NCBI RefSeq assembly: GCF_014199325.1
Contig: NZ_JACIJJ010000005.1
Span: 80,902 to 144,901 of the forward strand
Source of the DNA: Sphingomonas yantingensis
Lineage (GTDB): Bacteria > Pseudomonadota > Alphaproteobacteria > Sphingomonadales > Sphingomonadaceae
Direction of reading: 5' to 3'
DNA: 64,000 nucleotides
The stretch's first letter is position 1; every line of letters starts with the position of its first letter. The notes under the pieces are model-generated. The model was not told the DNA's origin. It did no database searches and saw only the letters and a program-made list of their open reading frames with translations. A program made the position numbers and the translations under genes. Shown piece by piece: positions 35,026 to 43,925 of the stretch.

Positions 35026-37370
35026 ACCGCGAAGCGCACCGTCCCGCCGATCGTGCGCGGGTCGCTGGGGCTGCCGAGGATCAGGCCTGAATTGCCCGCC
35101 TGGATCGTCAGGTTCTGGATATAGTCGGCATCGAGCAGGTTGCGCGCCCAGACGATCACCTCCGTCCCGTCGGCAAAGCGATAACCGATATTGGCGTTGG
35201 TGAGGTTGGAGCCGCGGATGCGCGTGAAGCGCGACAGGCTGGGGTCGCCGTTAAATCCGCCGCGCGAGGCGCTGTCGACATGGAGAATGAGCTCGCCGCG
35301 CCCGACCGGCCGGACATAGTCGAGCCCGCCCGTCACCGCGAGTCGGGGGAGCGAGGCGAGGCGGCGGCCGGTCAGGCTGCACCGCGCGGTCGCCGCGGTC
35401 TGAACCTCGAGCGGGCAGGGGCCGGCGGGATAGTCGGTATAGACGCCGTCGGCATAGGCGACGCTGCCGCGGATCGATAAGCCGGGGACCACGATCGCGG
35501 TCAGGTCCGCCTCAATCCCCTGCACGCGCACCGCCGGAATGTTCGACAGATAGCCGCGAAGCTGCACGGTCTGCGTCGTCGAGTTCTCGACGATCGTCGC
35601 CTGAAAATCGCGGACGCGGGTGCGATAGGCGTCGATGTTGAAGATCAGGCGCCGGTCGAAAAGCGTGTTCTTGAGGCCGATCTCGATCGTCTCGTTGCGT
35701 TCGGGCCGGACGACGGCGGTGGCGAGGACGGGCTGGTTGGCATTGTCGAGCGGCAGGCCCGACATGTTGATGCCCCCCGACTTGAACCCGCGCGCATAGC
35801 TTGCATAGGCGAGCACCCGGTCGCTCACCGCCCAGGCGATGTTGCCGCGGCCCGACAGGCTGCCGTCCCGGTCGCTCGCGACATAGCTTTGTGGACGCAG
35901 GACGCCGAGCCGTGCGTTGACGAGTGCGGCGTTTGTCGTCGCCGGCCCGCCCGACACGGTCGTGCGATACGAGCCGTCCTTCCCCTCATAGGTGTAGCGA
36001 AGGCCTCCGGTCAGCGTCACGTCGGGGACGATGCGCCAGTTGACCTCGCCGAACGCGGCATAGCTCGACGTGCGAAAGACGGTGCGCCCGTCCTGGCCAT
36101 AGCCGTCGAGCAGGTTGGCGGGGACGGGGGTGTTGTTCGCACCCGTCGTTGTGCCGATCAGATAGCGGGCGGCGGCGGGGCCGTAGATGCTGATCGGCCG
36201 CCCGGTGATCTTCTGCCAGAAGCCATAGAGCCCGATGACGTAGGTGAGCGGGCCGGAGCCGTTCGAGGCGAGGCGGAACTCCTGGCTCGCCTGATCCTGC
36301 CGCGAGGGGATGTGTTGCGACAACTGCACCGGCAGGCCGGTATAGTCGCGGTCGTTCTCCGCATCCCAGTTCCAGAACCGCCACGCACTGACCGAGGTGA
36401 ACGTCGCGGGGCCGAGATTCCAGTCGGTTATCGCGCTCACCCCGCCCTCGTTCGTGTCGACGCCGAGCGGGCCGTCGATGTCGGTCAGGCGGTCATAGGG
36501 GTTGGTGCTCGGCAGGGCGTAGTCGAACTGCGCCGCCAGCCCCTGCGGCCCGCCGAACTGACGGGTGGGCGCCCGAAGGCTGGTGCCGGTGCGCAGGTAT
36601 ACCTGCCCGCAGCAATAGGCCTGGAAGTTGGCGAAGTCGGCGATCAGGCGAGTCCGGAACCCCTCGCGCGGCTGGAACAGGAGCTGCCCGCGCACCGCCT
36701 GCGTGCCGAGCGTGTTGGTATTGCGGCCGGTGCGGACATTCTCGATCACGCCGTCGCGGCGGGTCGAGACGCCCGACAGGCGATAGGCGATCGTGTCGCT
36801 GATCGGCCCCGATGCCCAGCCCCGCGCCTGGACGAAGTTGCGCTCGCCGACCGAGATCTCGGCGAACCCCTCGGGCGTGAAGCTCGGTGCGCGGCTGGTG
36901 ATGTTGAGCGCGCCGGCGGTGGTGTTCTTGCCGAACAGCGTCCCCTGCGGCCCGCGCAGTTCCTCGACCCGCTCGATATCGGCGAAGTCGAACGCGGCGG
37001 TCGCGGGGCGGGCGTGATAGACCTGATCGACGTAGAAGCCGACGCCGGGTTCCAGCCCGTCATTCGCCTGGCTGACCGCCACCACGCTCGACCCCAGCCC
37101 GCGGATCGTGAAGGCGGTGTTGCGGGGGTTGGCGGAGCTGTAGTTGAGGCTGGGGATCAGCGTCGTCAGCGCCTGCGTATTCAGGCTGTAGCTGCGGTCG
37201 AGCAGGTCGCCGTCCACGACCGAGAGCGCGGCGGGCACGTCCTGCGCATCCTCCTCCCGCCGGCGAGCAGTGACGGTGATGGCGGGGAGTCGGTCGTCCT
37301 CGGCCTGCGCTGCGGCCGGGGCGGTCTGCATCGGCGACACAAGCAGGGACATGGCGACGAGTGCGAGCAT
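35022..37370 (-). CDS. TonB-dependent outer-membrane receptor
   Basis: The 782-residue protein has a signal peptide (MLALVAMSLLVSPMQTAPAAAQA) and a TonB-box-like LPAITVTARRREED. The plug domain (FTIRGLGSS, GVGFYVDQVYHARPATAAFDFADIERVEELRGPQGTLFGKN) is followed by a beta-barrel ending WARNLLDADYIQNL and GGTVRFAV. This is the CirA/FyuA-like type abundant in sphingomonads for importing plant or aromatic compounds or iron chelates. The frame stays open upstream, but ATG 37370 gives the normal signal peptide. A ModE-like regulator gene lies just upstream on the same strand. Confidence 0.93.
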   Translation of the reverse strand: MLALVAMSLLVSPMQTAPAAAQAEDDRLPAITVTARRREEDAQDVPAALSVVDGDLLDRSYSLNTQALTTLIPSLNYSSANPRNTAFTIRGLGSSVVAVSQANDGLEPGVGFYVDQVYHARPATAAFDFADIERVEELRGPQGTLFGKNTTAGALNITSRAPSFTPEGFAEISVGERNFVQARGWASGPISDTIAYRLSGVSTRRDGVIENVRTGRNTNTLGTQAVRGQLLFQPREGFRTRLIADFANFQAYCCGQVYLRTGTSLRAPTRQFGGPQGLAAQFDYALPSTNPYDRLTDIDGPLGVDTNEGGVSAITDWNLGPATFTSVSAWRFWNWDAENDRDYTGLPVQLSQHIPSRQDQASQEFRLASNGSGPLTYVIGLYGFWQKITGRPISIYGPAAARYLIGTTTGANNTPVPANLLDGYGQDGRTVFRTSSYAAFGEVNWRIVPDVTLTGGLRYTYEGKDGSYRTTVSGGPATTNAALVNARLGVLRPQSYVASDRDGSLSGRGNIAWAVSDRVLAYASYARGFKSGGINMSGLPLDNANQPVLATAVVRPERNETIEIGLKNTLFDRRLIFNIDAYRTRVRDFQATIVENSTTQTVQLRGYLSNIPAVRVQGIEADLTAIVVPGLSIRGSVAYADGVYTDYPAGPCPLEVQTAATARCSLTGRRLASLPRLAVTGGLDYVRPVGRGELILHVDSASRGGFNGDPSLSRFTRIRGSNLTNANIGYRFADGTEVIVWARNLLDADYIQNLTIQAGNSGLILGSPSDPRTIGGTVRFAV

Positions 37371-37380
37371 GGCCGGGGAG

Positions 37381-37396
37381 CCCCTTTCGGCAGGGG
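37381..37396 (-). promoter_or_regulatory. leader hairpin covering the Shine-Dalgarno of the TonB receptor
   Basis: On the minus strand CCCCT-GCCGAA-AGGGG forms a five-pair hairpin 10 bases before the receptor ATG. Its 3' arm is the only purine-rich run that could act as the ribosome site, so the fold could limit translation. The element is short and may be chance. Confidence 0.35.
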
Positions 37397-37458
37397 GCGT
37401 CCCCGCTCTATGTTCCGGCGTATACCGAGACTGTATCCAGCCGTATATAGAGGTCGCG

Positions 37459-37833
37459 CTATTTGGAGGACGGCAGCGGGGCCTCGCGAAGATGGGTGCG
37501 CAGGCGCGCATAGGCCGAGCGCTCGGCGAGCGCCGCGGCGTCGCGCTCCATCTCTCGATAGGCGACGAGGACGGCGGCGCCGGTGTCGGTCACGCGCGCG
37601 CCGCGCTCGGTCCCGCCGCCGCGCAACGTCTCGACCAGCGGCGGGTCGAAGCAGCGGTTCATCTCGTCCACGAGCAGCCAGGCGCGGCGATAGCTCATCC
37701 CCATCGCCGCCGCGGCGCGCGCGATCGACCCCTCTGCGGCGATGGCGCCGAGGAGGTCGGCCTTGCCCGGACCGAAGGCGACCGCATCGCCGCACGCGAC
37801 CTGGAGCTTGAGGCGGAGCGGGCCGAGTTTCAT
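37459..37833 (-). CDS. ModE-like winged-HTH regulator lacking the molybdate domain
   Basis: The 124-residue protein matches the ModE N-terminal DNA-binding domain: KLGPLRLKLQVACGDAVAFGPGKADLLGAIAAEGSIARAAAAMGMSYRRAWLLVDEMN in successive pieces, then ETLRGGGTERGARVTDTGAAVLVAYREME. The C-terminal molybdate-binding (TOBE) domains are absent. Such short ModE-like proteins are common and their signal is usually unknown. Its gene precedes the TonB receptor by 88 bases, so local control of that receptor is plausible. Confidence 0.88.
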   Translation of the reverse strand: MKLGPLRLKLQVACGDAVAFGPGKADLLGAIAAEGSIARAAAAMGMSYRRAWLLVDEMNRCFDPPLVETLRGGGTERGARVTDTGAAVLVAYREMERDAAALAERSAYARLRTHLREAPLPSSK

Positions 37834-37971
37834 GCCGGGCGAGTCTGGCGGATCATGCCCCAGCGTACAGGGCCGCTCCCGCATGGGGAAGCGGGCCGGC
37901 GCGCGATCGAACCGCTTCGCTCTCCTTTTGCTTTGCGACAGAAGACCGGCGGCCGGTCAGCAAGGCGGGGC

Positions 37972-38892
37972 TCAACGCGGGGGCGTGAGCATACCGAGAC
38001 CGCGTAGCCACGCTTCCATCAACTCGGGCCAGCGGGCGAGCGCTGGATCGTAGCCGCCGAGCCCCGTCCCATGATCGCCGCGCGCGAAGACGTGGAGTTC
38101 GGCCTCGACCCCCTTGGCCTGCAGCGCCTCGTAGAAGCGGAGACTGCCCATCGCGGGGACGAGCTTGTCCCCGGTGGTGTGATAGATGAAGGTCGGCGGC
38201 ATCCGGGCGGTGACGGACTTGAGTGGCAGATACCGGGTATATTGCTTCGGATCGCACTTCACCCCGGTGAAGTCGCAATATTGCGACCGGCCGTTCGCGC
38301 CGATCTGCATCCCCTCCAGCCATGGGTAGCCGAGGACGAGGAAGTCGGGGCGGCTGTCGGTTTGGTCGACCGCATCGCCGGTGCCCGGCGCGCCGGTCGC
38401 GGCGACGGTGACGCTCAGATGGCCGCCGGCGGAAAAGCCGATCATGCCGATCCGCTTCGGGTCGATGCCGTACTTCGCCGCATTGGCGCGCACGAAGCGG
38501 ACCGCGCGGTGGCCGTCGGCAAAGGGAATGGGCAACCGCGCCTTGGCCCCCACGCGGTATTTGAGGACGAAGGCGGTCATCCCGCGAGAGGCGAACCAGT
38601 CGGCCACCTGTCGCCCCTCCAGATTATCGGCGAGGCCCATGTAGCCGCCGCCGGGCGCGACGACGATCGCGGTGCCGTTTTCGTGCCCGCGATGCGGGCG
38701 CATGATCGTGAGGGTCGGCGTCTCGTCGGGGCCGTCGCCCGTCGCGCCGGGTGCGCGGCCGGGATAGAGGCGGATGGTCTCGATGCCCAGCATCGGCTCG
38801 CCGGGCGCCTCGCCGGTCTGGTGCGCGGGCGCAGCCGACGGGATGAGTGCAAGCGCCAGCAGCGGTGCCAGCCAATGAGTCAATCCGGCCAT
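37972..38892 (-). CDS. exported alpha/beta hydrolase (esterase/acetylxylan-esterase-like)
   Basis: The 306-residue protein has a signal peptide (GLTHWLAPLLALALIPSAAPAH). The oxyanion segment is VVAPGGGYMGLADNLEG, the nucleophile Ser lies in GMIGFSAGGHLSV, the acid in HTTGDKLVPAMGS and the His in FARGDHGTGLGG. It resembles BD-FAE and acetylxylan-esterase type enzymes that deacylate plant carbohydrates. GGAGG seven bases upstream supports ATG 38892. It follows the HI0933-type flavoprotein gene by 46 bases on the same strand. Confidence 0.88.
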   Translation of the reverse strand: MAGLTHWLAPLLALALIPSAAPAHQTGEAPGEPMLGIETIRLYPGRAPGATGDGPDETPTLTIMRPHRGHENGTAIVVAPGGGYMGLADNLEGRQVADWFASRGMTAFVLKYRVGAKARLPIPFADGHRAVRFVRANAAKYGIDPKRIGMIGFSAGGHLSVTVAATGAPGTGDAVDQTDSRPDFLVLGYPWLEGMQIGANGRSQYCDFTGVKCDPKQYTRYLPLKSVTARMPPTFIYHTTGDKLVPAMGSLRFYEALQAKGVEAELHVFARGDHGTGLGGYDPALARWPELMEAWLRGLGMLTPPR

Positions 38893-38938
38893 GCCAATCC
38901 TCCCCGATTTGTCGGGGCATCCTGCCGCGCGGCAACGC

Positions 38939-40120
38939 TCAGTGTAAAGCGATCGCTTCACCCGCCGCGAACCCGCTCGCCCAGGCCCATTGGAAATTAT
39001 ATCCGCCGAGCCAGCCGGTCACGTCCACCGCCTCGCCGATCGCATAGAGACCGGGGACGCGGCGCCCTTCCATCGTCTTCGACGACAGCTCCGCAGTGCT
39101 GATGCCGCCCACGGTCACCTCGGCCTTCGCAAACCCTTGCGTGCCGTTCGGGTGGAAGGCCCAGTGGCTCAGCCGCGCTTCGGCGGCGGCGAGCCTAGCG
39201 TCGGTCAGGTCGGCGAGCGTGCCGGAGAGTGCCAGCCGTTCGCCGAGGACGGCGGCCAGCCGTTCGGGTAGCGCGGCGGTCAAGGTGCGCGCGACGGTCG
39301 TGCGCGGGGTGTCGCGCTTCAGTTGCTTGAGCCAGCCGGGCGTGCGGCCGGGGAGGAAGTCGATCGCGATCGGCTGGCCATGGCGCCAATAGCTTGACAC
39401 CTGAAGGATCGCGGGGCCGGACAGGCCGTGATGCGTGAACAAAGCCGCCTCGCGGAATGCGGCCTTGCCGGCGATCGCCACCACCTCGGTCGCGACGCCG
39501 GAGAGTTCGCGGAACAGCACCTCGTCGCCGCCGAGGGTCAGGGGGACGAGCGCGGGGCGCGGCTCGACCACCCTGAGGCCGAAGCGGCGGGCGAGGTCGT
39601 AGGCAAAGCCGGTCGCGCCCATCTTCGGGATCGACGGCCCGCCGGTGGCGATGACGAGGGCAGGGGCGCTAGCGGTGCGGTCGCCGAACGTCACGCGATA
39701 GCGGCCATCGGCATGATCGACCGCCGTGATCGGCTCACCGAGGGCGACCTCGACCCCGCCCTTCGCGCCTTCCGCCATCAGCAGGTCAACGATCTGCCGT
39801 GCCGATCCGTCGCAGAAGAGCTGGCCGAGCGTTTTTTCGTGCCACGCGATGCCATAGGCTTCGACCAGCTCTGTGAAATCGGCGGGGGTGTAGCGGGCCA
39901 GCGCCGACCGCGCGAAATGCGGATTGGCGGAAATGAAGCGGTCGGGGACGGTGCCGGTATTGGTGAAGTTGCAGCGCCCGCCGCCCGAGATCAGGATCTT
40001 CTTTCCCGGGCGGTCCGCATGGTCGATGACGAGCACGCGTTTGCCGCGCTGGCCCGCGACGCCCGCGCACATCAGGCCGGCGGCACCCGCCCCCAGCACG
40101 ATCGCGTCGTAATCGGCCAT
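38939..40120 (-). CDS. HI0933/YhiN family FAD-dependent flavoprotein
   Basis: The 393-residue protein shows the dinucleotide motif DAIVLGAGAAGLMCAGVAGQRG, the family signature GKKILISGGGRCNFTNTG, LVIATGGPSIPKMGATG and the C-terminal GLYAIGEAVDVTGWLGGYNFQWAWASG. The family is widespread but its reaction is not settled. The ATG is one base after the stop of the upstream 59-residue protein, so translation is probably coupled, as part of the run from the DEAD helicase. Confidence 0.92.
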   Translation of the reverse strand: MADYDAIVLGAGAAGLMCAGVAGQRGKRVLVIDHADRPGKKILISGGGRCNFTNTGTVPDRFISANPHFARSALARYTPADFTELVEAYGIAWHEKTLGQLFCDGSARQIVDLLMAEGAKGGVEVALGEPITAVDHADGRYRVTFGDRTASAPALVIATGGPSIPKMGATGFAYDLARRFGLRVVEPRPALVPLTLGGDEVLFRELSGVATEVVAIAGKAAFREAALFTHHGLSGPAILQVSSYWRHGQPIAIDFLPGRTPGWLKQLKRDTPRTTVARTLTAALPERLAAVLGERLALSGTLADLTDARLAAAEARLSHWAFHPNGTQGFAKAEVTVGGISTAELSSKTMEGRRVPGLYAIGEAVDVTGWLGGYNFQWAWASGFAAGEAIALH

Positions 40121-40121
40121 G

Positions 40122-40301
40122 TCAGCGAAGCTTGGCGATCGACAGTCCGTCGGCCTTGGCGCGTTCCTTGGTCGATTCCTCGCTGCGGGTCAGCGCCTTG
40201 GCGATCGCTTTCAGCGCCATGCCCTTCTTGGCGAGGGTGTGGAGCTTCTGGATCTCGTCGGCGGTCCAGGGCTGGCGGTGTCGTTCGAAGCGTTCGGCCA
40301 T
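40122..40301 (-). CDS. small HTH/SANT-like protein
   Basis: The 59-residue protein reads MAERFERHRQPWTADEI, then QKLHTLAKKGMALKAIAKAL, then TRSEESTKERAKADGLSIAKLR. The PWTADE... and RSEESTKERA segments look like a three-helix Myb/SANT or resolvase-type HTH, so nucleic-acid binding is plausible. AAGGA seven bases upstream supports ATG 40301. It lies 10 bases after the YaiI/YqxD gene and one base before the flavoprotein gene. Small proteins of this kind recur in sphingomonads without assigned function. Confidence 0.8.
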   Translation of the reverse strand: MAERFERHRQPWTADEIQKLHTLAKKGMALKAIAKALTRSEESTKERAKADGLSIAKLR

Positions 40302-40311
40302 GATCTCGTCC

Positions 40312-40761
40312 TTACGCCCGGCGCTTGAGCCGCACCAGCGCCTCGTCGAGCGACTGGAGGAAGCGCGAGCGGTCGGTCTTCGAGAAGGGCGCGGGCCCGC
40401 CGAGCTGGTCGCCGCCCGCGCGCAGGTCGGCCATGATCGCGCGCACTGCGACCGCCGAGCCGATCGAGGCGGCGGTGAACGGCTTGCCGTTGGGCGCAAT
40501 CACCGTGCCGCCCGCCTTGATGCAGCGGTCGGCGAGCAGGATGTCGGCGGTAATCACCACCGTCGCCGCATCGACCCGCTCGGCGATCCAGTCATCGGCG
40601 GCGTCGAAACCGTCCGAGACGACCTCACGCCCGATCAGTTCATGCTGCGGCACGCGGATCGGGCTGTTGCTGACGATCGTGACGGGGACCGCGTGGCGCA
40701 GGGCCACGCGGTACACCTCGTCCTTCACCGGGCAGGCATCGGCATCGACGAGGATGCGCAT
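40312..40761 (-). CDS. YaiI/YqxD family protein (DUF188, PIN-like)
   Basis: The 149-residue protein opens MRILVDADACPVKDEVYRVA and continues DAADDWIAERVDAATVVITADILLADRCIKAGG, the acidic core of the NYN/PIN-like YaiI/YqxD family. PTPFSKTDR-type C-terminal sequence (GGPAPFSKTDRSRFLQSLD) is also present. The fold predicts metal-dependent RNA cleavage, but no activity is established. It lies 8 bases downstream of the DEAD helicase gene, which fits an RNA-related role. Confidence 0.93.
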   Translation of the reverse strand: MRILVDADACPVKDEVYRVALRHAVPVTIVSNSPIRVPQHELIGREVVSDGFDAADDWIAERVDAATVVITADILLADRCIKAGGTVIAPNGKPFTAASIGSAVAVRAIMADLRAGGDQLGGPAPFSKTDRSRFLQSLDEALVRLKRRA

Positions 40762-40769
40762 GGCTGGCC

Positions 40770-42482
40770 TCAGCGCGGGCGGCGCGGTTTGTGCGGCGGA
40801 CGGGCGCCGGTGGGCTTTGCGCGATAAGGCGGGCGGCCGGCCGGCGCGTTTGCACGATCGCCGCGATGGCCGGGCGAGGGGGGCTGGCCCTCGGCGCGCT
40901 CGATGCGCACGCCGCTTTCGTCATCGGCCTGCGGGTCGCCGCTGCGCTGGACGGCGCTGGCGAACTTGGCGGCGATGCCGCTCGGCACCTGGAACCAGGT
41001 TTCGGTGGGCAGGATGCGGATCGCGCCGATCTCGTTCTTGGTGATGTGCCCGCGGCGGCAGAGCAAGGGCAGGATCCAGCGCGGATCGGCATTGTGACGG
41101 CGGCCGATATCCATGCGGAACCACTGCACGTCGTCGAAGCCGGGGCGGTGATGCGCGGTCGCGGGATCGCGCGGGGCCGCCTCGATCATCTCCTCGGGCG
41201 CGGGCAGCTTGGCGCGGACGCTCTGAACGAAGGCCGCGGCAATATCCTCGGCGCTCATCTTTTCGAGGAGCTGCGCGGCGAGCGCGCGGTCGTCCTCGTC
41301 CGCCTCGACCGGCGCGAGCAACGTCGCCAGCATCCGCTCGCGGTCCTTGGCGCGGATGTCGTCGGGCGTCGGCGCATCCGTCCACTCGGCGGCAATGCGC
41401 GCCGATTTGAGCATCATGTCGACGCGGCGGCGGCGGGGATAGGGAACGATTAGGACCGCAGTGCCCTTGCGCCCTGCGCGGCCGGTGCGGCCCGAGCGGT
41501 GCTGCAACGTCTCGGCATCGCGCGGCAGCTCGACATGGACGACCAGGCTAAGGCTCGGCAGGTCGATGCCGCGCGCCGCCACGTCGGTTGCGACGCAGAC
41601 GCGGGCGCGGCCGTCGCGCAGCGCCTGAAGCGCGGCGTTGCGCTCGTTCTGGCTGTGCTCGCCCGACAGCGCGACCGCGGCGAATCCGCGCTCGGTCAGG
41701 CTGGCGTGGAGGTGGCGGACATTGTCGCGCGTGGCGCAGAACAGCATCGCCGTCTCCGCCTCGTGCAGGCGAAGCAGGTTGATCGCGGCATGCTCGATAT
41801 CGGCGGGCGAGACGGCGATCGCCTGATATTCGATGTCGCCGTGGCCGCGATCCTCGCCCAAGGTCGAAATCCGCTCGGCATCGCGCTGATAGCGGCGGGC
41901 GAGCGCGACAATCGACTTGGGCATCGTTGCGGAGAACAGGAGCGTGCGGCGCCCCTCCGGCGTCAGGTCGAGGATCTGCTCGAGATCCTCGCGGAACCCC
42001 ATGTCGAGCATCTCGTCCGCTTCGTCGAGGACGACGGCGCGCAAGGCCGAGAGGTCGAGCGCGCCGCGCTCGAGGTGATCGCGAAGGCGGCCGGGGGTGC
42101 CGACGACGATCTGGACACCGCGCTGCAGATTGCGGCGTTCCTTGGCCGCGTCCATCCCGCCGACGCAGGTGGCGATGCGCGCGCCCGCCTTTTCATAAAG
42201 CCACATCAGCTCGCGGCTGACCTGGATCGCGAGTTCGCGGGTCGGCGCGATGACGAGCGCGAGCGGCGTGTCGCTGCGCGCGAGCGCGCCGTCCTCGAAC
42301 AGCTGCGACGCGATGCCGAGGCCGAATGCGACGGTCTTGCCCGAGCCGGTCTGGGCGGAGACGACGAGGTCGCGGTTGGGATCGGGCTGTTCCAGCACGG
42401 CGGACTGGACGGCGGTCAGCGTGTCGTAACCACGCGCGGCGAGCGCTTCCGATAGAAGCGGGGGGAGGGTTTCGATTGTCAT
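40770..42482 (-). CDS. DEAD-box RNA helicase with DbpA-type RNA-binding domain
   Basis: The 570-residue protein has the Q-like N-terminus, Walker A SAQTGSGKT, VLDEADEML, the SAT motif in LLFSATMPKS, ATDVAARGIDLPSL and HRSGRTGRAGRKG. A C-terminal domain around RWILPLLCRRGHITKNEIGAIRILPTETWFQVP is the DbpA RNA-binding domain that recognises 23S rRNA or similar RNA. A basic low-complexity tail follows. ATG 42482 has GGGAG seven bases upstream. It likely acts in ribosome assembly or RNA turnover and starts the coupled run down to the flavoprotein. Confidence 0.95.
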   Translation of the reverse strand: MTIETLPPLLSEALAARGYDTLTAVQSAVLEQPDPNRDLVVSAQTGSGKTVAFGLGIASQLFEDGALARSDTPLALVIAPTRELAIQVSRELMWLYEKAGARIATCVGGMDAAKERRNLQRGVQIVVGTPGRLRDHLERGALDLSALRAVVLDEADEMLDMGFREDLEQILDLTPEGRRTLLFSATMPKSIVALARRYQRDAERISTLGEDRGHGDIEYQAIAVSPADIEHAAINLLRLHEAETAMLFCATRDNVRHLHASLTERGFAAVALSGEHSQNERNAALQALRDGRARVCVATDVAARGIDLPSLSLVVHVELPRDAETLQHRSGRTGRAGRKGTAVLIVPYPRRRRVDMMLKSARIAAEWTDAPTPDDIRAKDRERMLATLLAPVEADEDDRALAAQLLEKMSAEDIAAAFVQSVRAKLPAPEEMIEAAPRDPATAHHRPGFDDVQWFRMDIGRRHNADPRWILPLLCRRGHITKNEIGAIRILPTETWFQVPSGIAAKFASAVQRSGDPQADDESGVRIERAEGQPPSPGHRGDRANAPAGRPPYRAKPTGARPPHKPRRPR

Positions 42483-42533
42483 GAACGCGCTCCCCATGCG
42501 CCTTTGTGCGCTGCAACGCAAGTCTGGAAGCGG

Positions 42534-43925
42534 TTACAGCCCCAATTGCGCCCGATCCACGGTCGCGGCGACCAGTTCAGCGCGGGCGGCGGAGCGGCGA
42601 TATTCGGCGTCGAGCTGGCGCAGGCGCGCGTCGGCGGCGCTTTCCTCGCGCAGGTTGACGACGATGAAGTCGCTGGCGCCCAGCTGGAACCGGCGGCGCT
42701 CGGCCTCCGCCATCCGGTTGGCGAGCGCGGTTTCGTCGACCGCGAGGCCGAGCAGCCGGTCGGCGGTGGTCGCCTGGATCGCAAGGCCGTTCACCTCGAC
42801 GAGGATCTGGTCCTCGATCAGCTTGCGGCGAAGGCGCAGGCCATCCGCCTCGGCCGCGGCCTCGGCGATCTTGCCGCGGGCGGCGCGGCGTTCGAGGGGG
42901 AGCGAGAAGCGCAGGCCGACGATCCCCTCGGCGGGGGTCCGCGACGACCCGCCAAGGCCGATCGGCCCCACATCCTTCGCCGCCTCCGCCCGGATATCGA
43001 GCCGCGGGCGCAGGTCGTTCTCGGCGAGCAGGCGCTTTACCTCGACCTGATCCAGCCGGACGAGGATCGCCTCCAGATCGGGCCGCTCGATCCGCCGGGC
43101 GAGGTCGGGGCCGAGCGCGGGGAGGCGCAGTTCCGGGAACCGGTCGGGCAGGCGTTCGGCGGCGGGGACGAGCCGCTCGCCATTCTCGTCGCGCAGATAG
43201 AAGGAAAGCGCATTGGCGGCGGCGGCGAGGTCCTGTTCGGCGCGCACCAGCAGCGTCTGGCGGCGGACGATGTTCTGGCGGTTCTCCGTCCCCAATATCT
43301 GCGGGCGCGCGCCGAGCGCGATCATCCGCTCGATCGACGCCTGCCGCTCGGTCGCGAGGGATAGGAGGTCGCGATAGACGCGCACCCGCATCCCCGCGAC
43401 GACCCAGCTCTGATAGGCGTCGATCGCGCGTCGCTGCACCCCGATCGCCACCATTTCGCGGTCGAGCCGCGCAAGATTGATGTCACCGCCCGCGAGCCCC
43501 AATCGCCCGCGCCGCTCGTCGATCAGCCGGTCGCGCATCAGCGAAAAGACCGCGCCGACCTTCACCTCGCCCAGCCGGTTGGTGAACGCCTTGTCCTCAT
43601 AGACCGGAAAGTCGCCGCGCGAGACGCGGTAGCCGCCGAAGACATAGCCGCCGTTGCTGGCGAGCGGGCGCGTCGCCTTCCCCTCAACCACCGTGCCGTC
43701 GTAATAGCCGGCGAGGCGCGACTGGACGTCCCCCTCGAACAACAGGTCGAACGCGCCCTCGGCCGACAGGCGGCGGCCGTCGGCCTGTCGTTCGCGCGTG
43801 ATCGCCTCGAGGATCGCGGGGGCGTGGGTGGCGGACGAGCGCAGCACCTCGTCCAGCGTCAGTTGCTGGGCGGCGGCGGGGGCGGCCACGAAGACCGCCG
43901 CGACGATGGCGATCAGGCGGATCAT
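42534..43925 (-). CDS. TolC family outer-membrane efflux protein
   Basis: The 463-residue protein has a signal peptide (MIRLIAIVAAVFVAAPAAAQ) followed by LTLDEVLRSSATHAPAI, the TolC family start. Long helical, Ala/Arg/Glu-rich segments form the two repeats of the periplasmic tunnel. It is the last gene of the exporter operon and overlaps the HlyD gene by four bases (ATGA). It supplies the outer-membrane channel of a tripartite system. Confidence 0.9.
   Translation of the reverse strand: MIRLIAIVAAVFVAAPAAAQQLTLDEVLRSSATHAPAILEAITRERQADGRRLSAEGAFDLLFEGDVQSRLAGYYDGTVVEGKATRPLASNGGYVFGGYRVSRGDFPVYEDKAFTNRLGEVKVGAVFSLMRDRLIDERRGRLGLAGGDINLARLDREMVAIGVQRRAIDAYQSWVVAGMRVRVYRDLLSLATERQASIERMIALGARPQILGTENRQNIVRRQTLLVRAEQDLAAAANALSFYLRDENGERLVPAAERLPDRFPELRLPALGPDLARRIERPDLEAILVRLDQVEVKRLLAENDLRPRLDIRAEAAKDVGPIGLGGSSRTPAEGIVGLRFSLPLERRAARGKIAEAAAEADGLRLRRKLIEDQILVEVNGLAIQATTADRLLGLAVDETALANRMAEAERRRFQLGASDFIVVNLREESAADARLRQLDAEYRRSAARAELVAATVDRAQLGL

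Noticed and set aside
37420..37448. Three GTATA/GTATC steps before the TonB receptor as a ModE-type operator
   Set aside because: The spacing is irregular (13 and 10 bases) and does not fit the symmetric ModE site.
37459..37833. ModE-like protein as molybdate regulator of the paoABC-type genes
   Set aside because: It lacks the molybdate-binding domain, lies over 12 kb away and sits directly before a TonB receptor gene.
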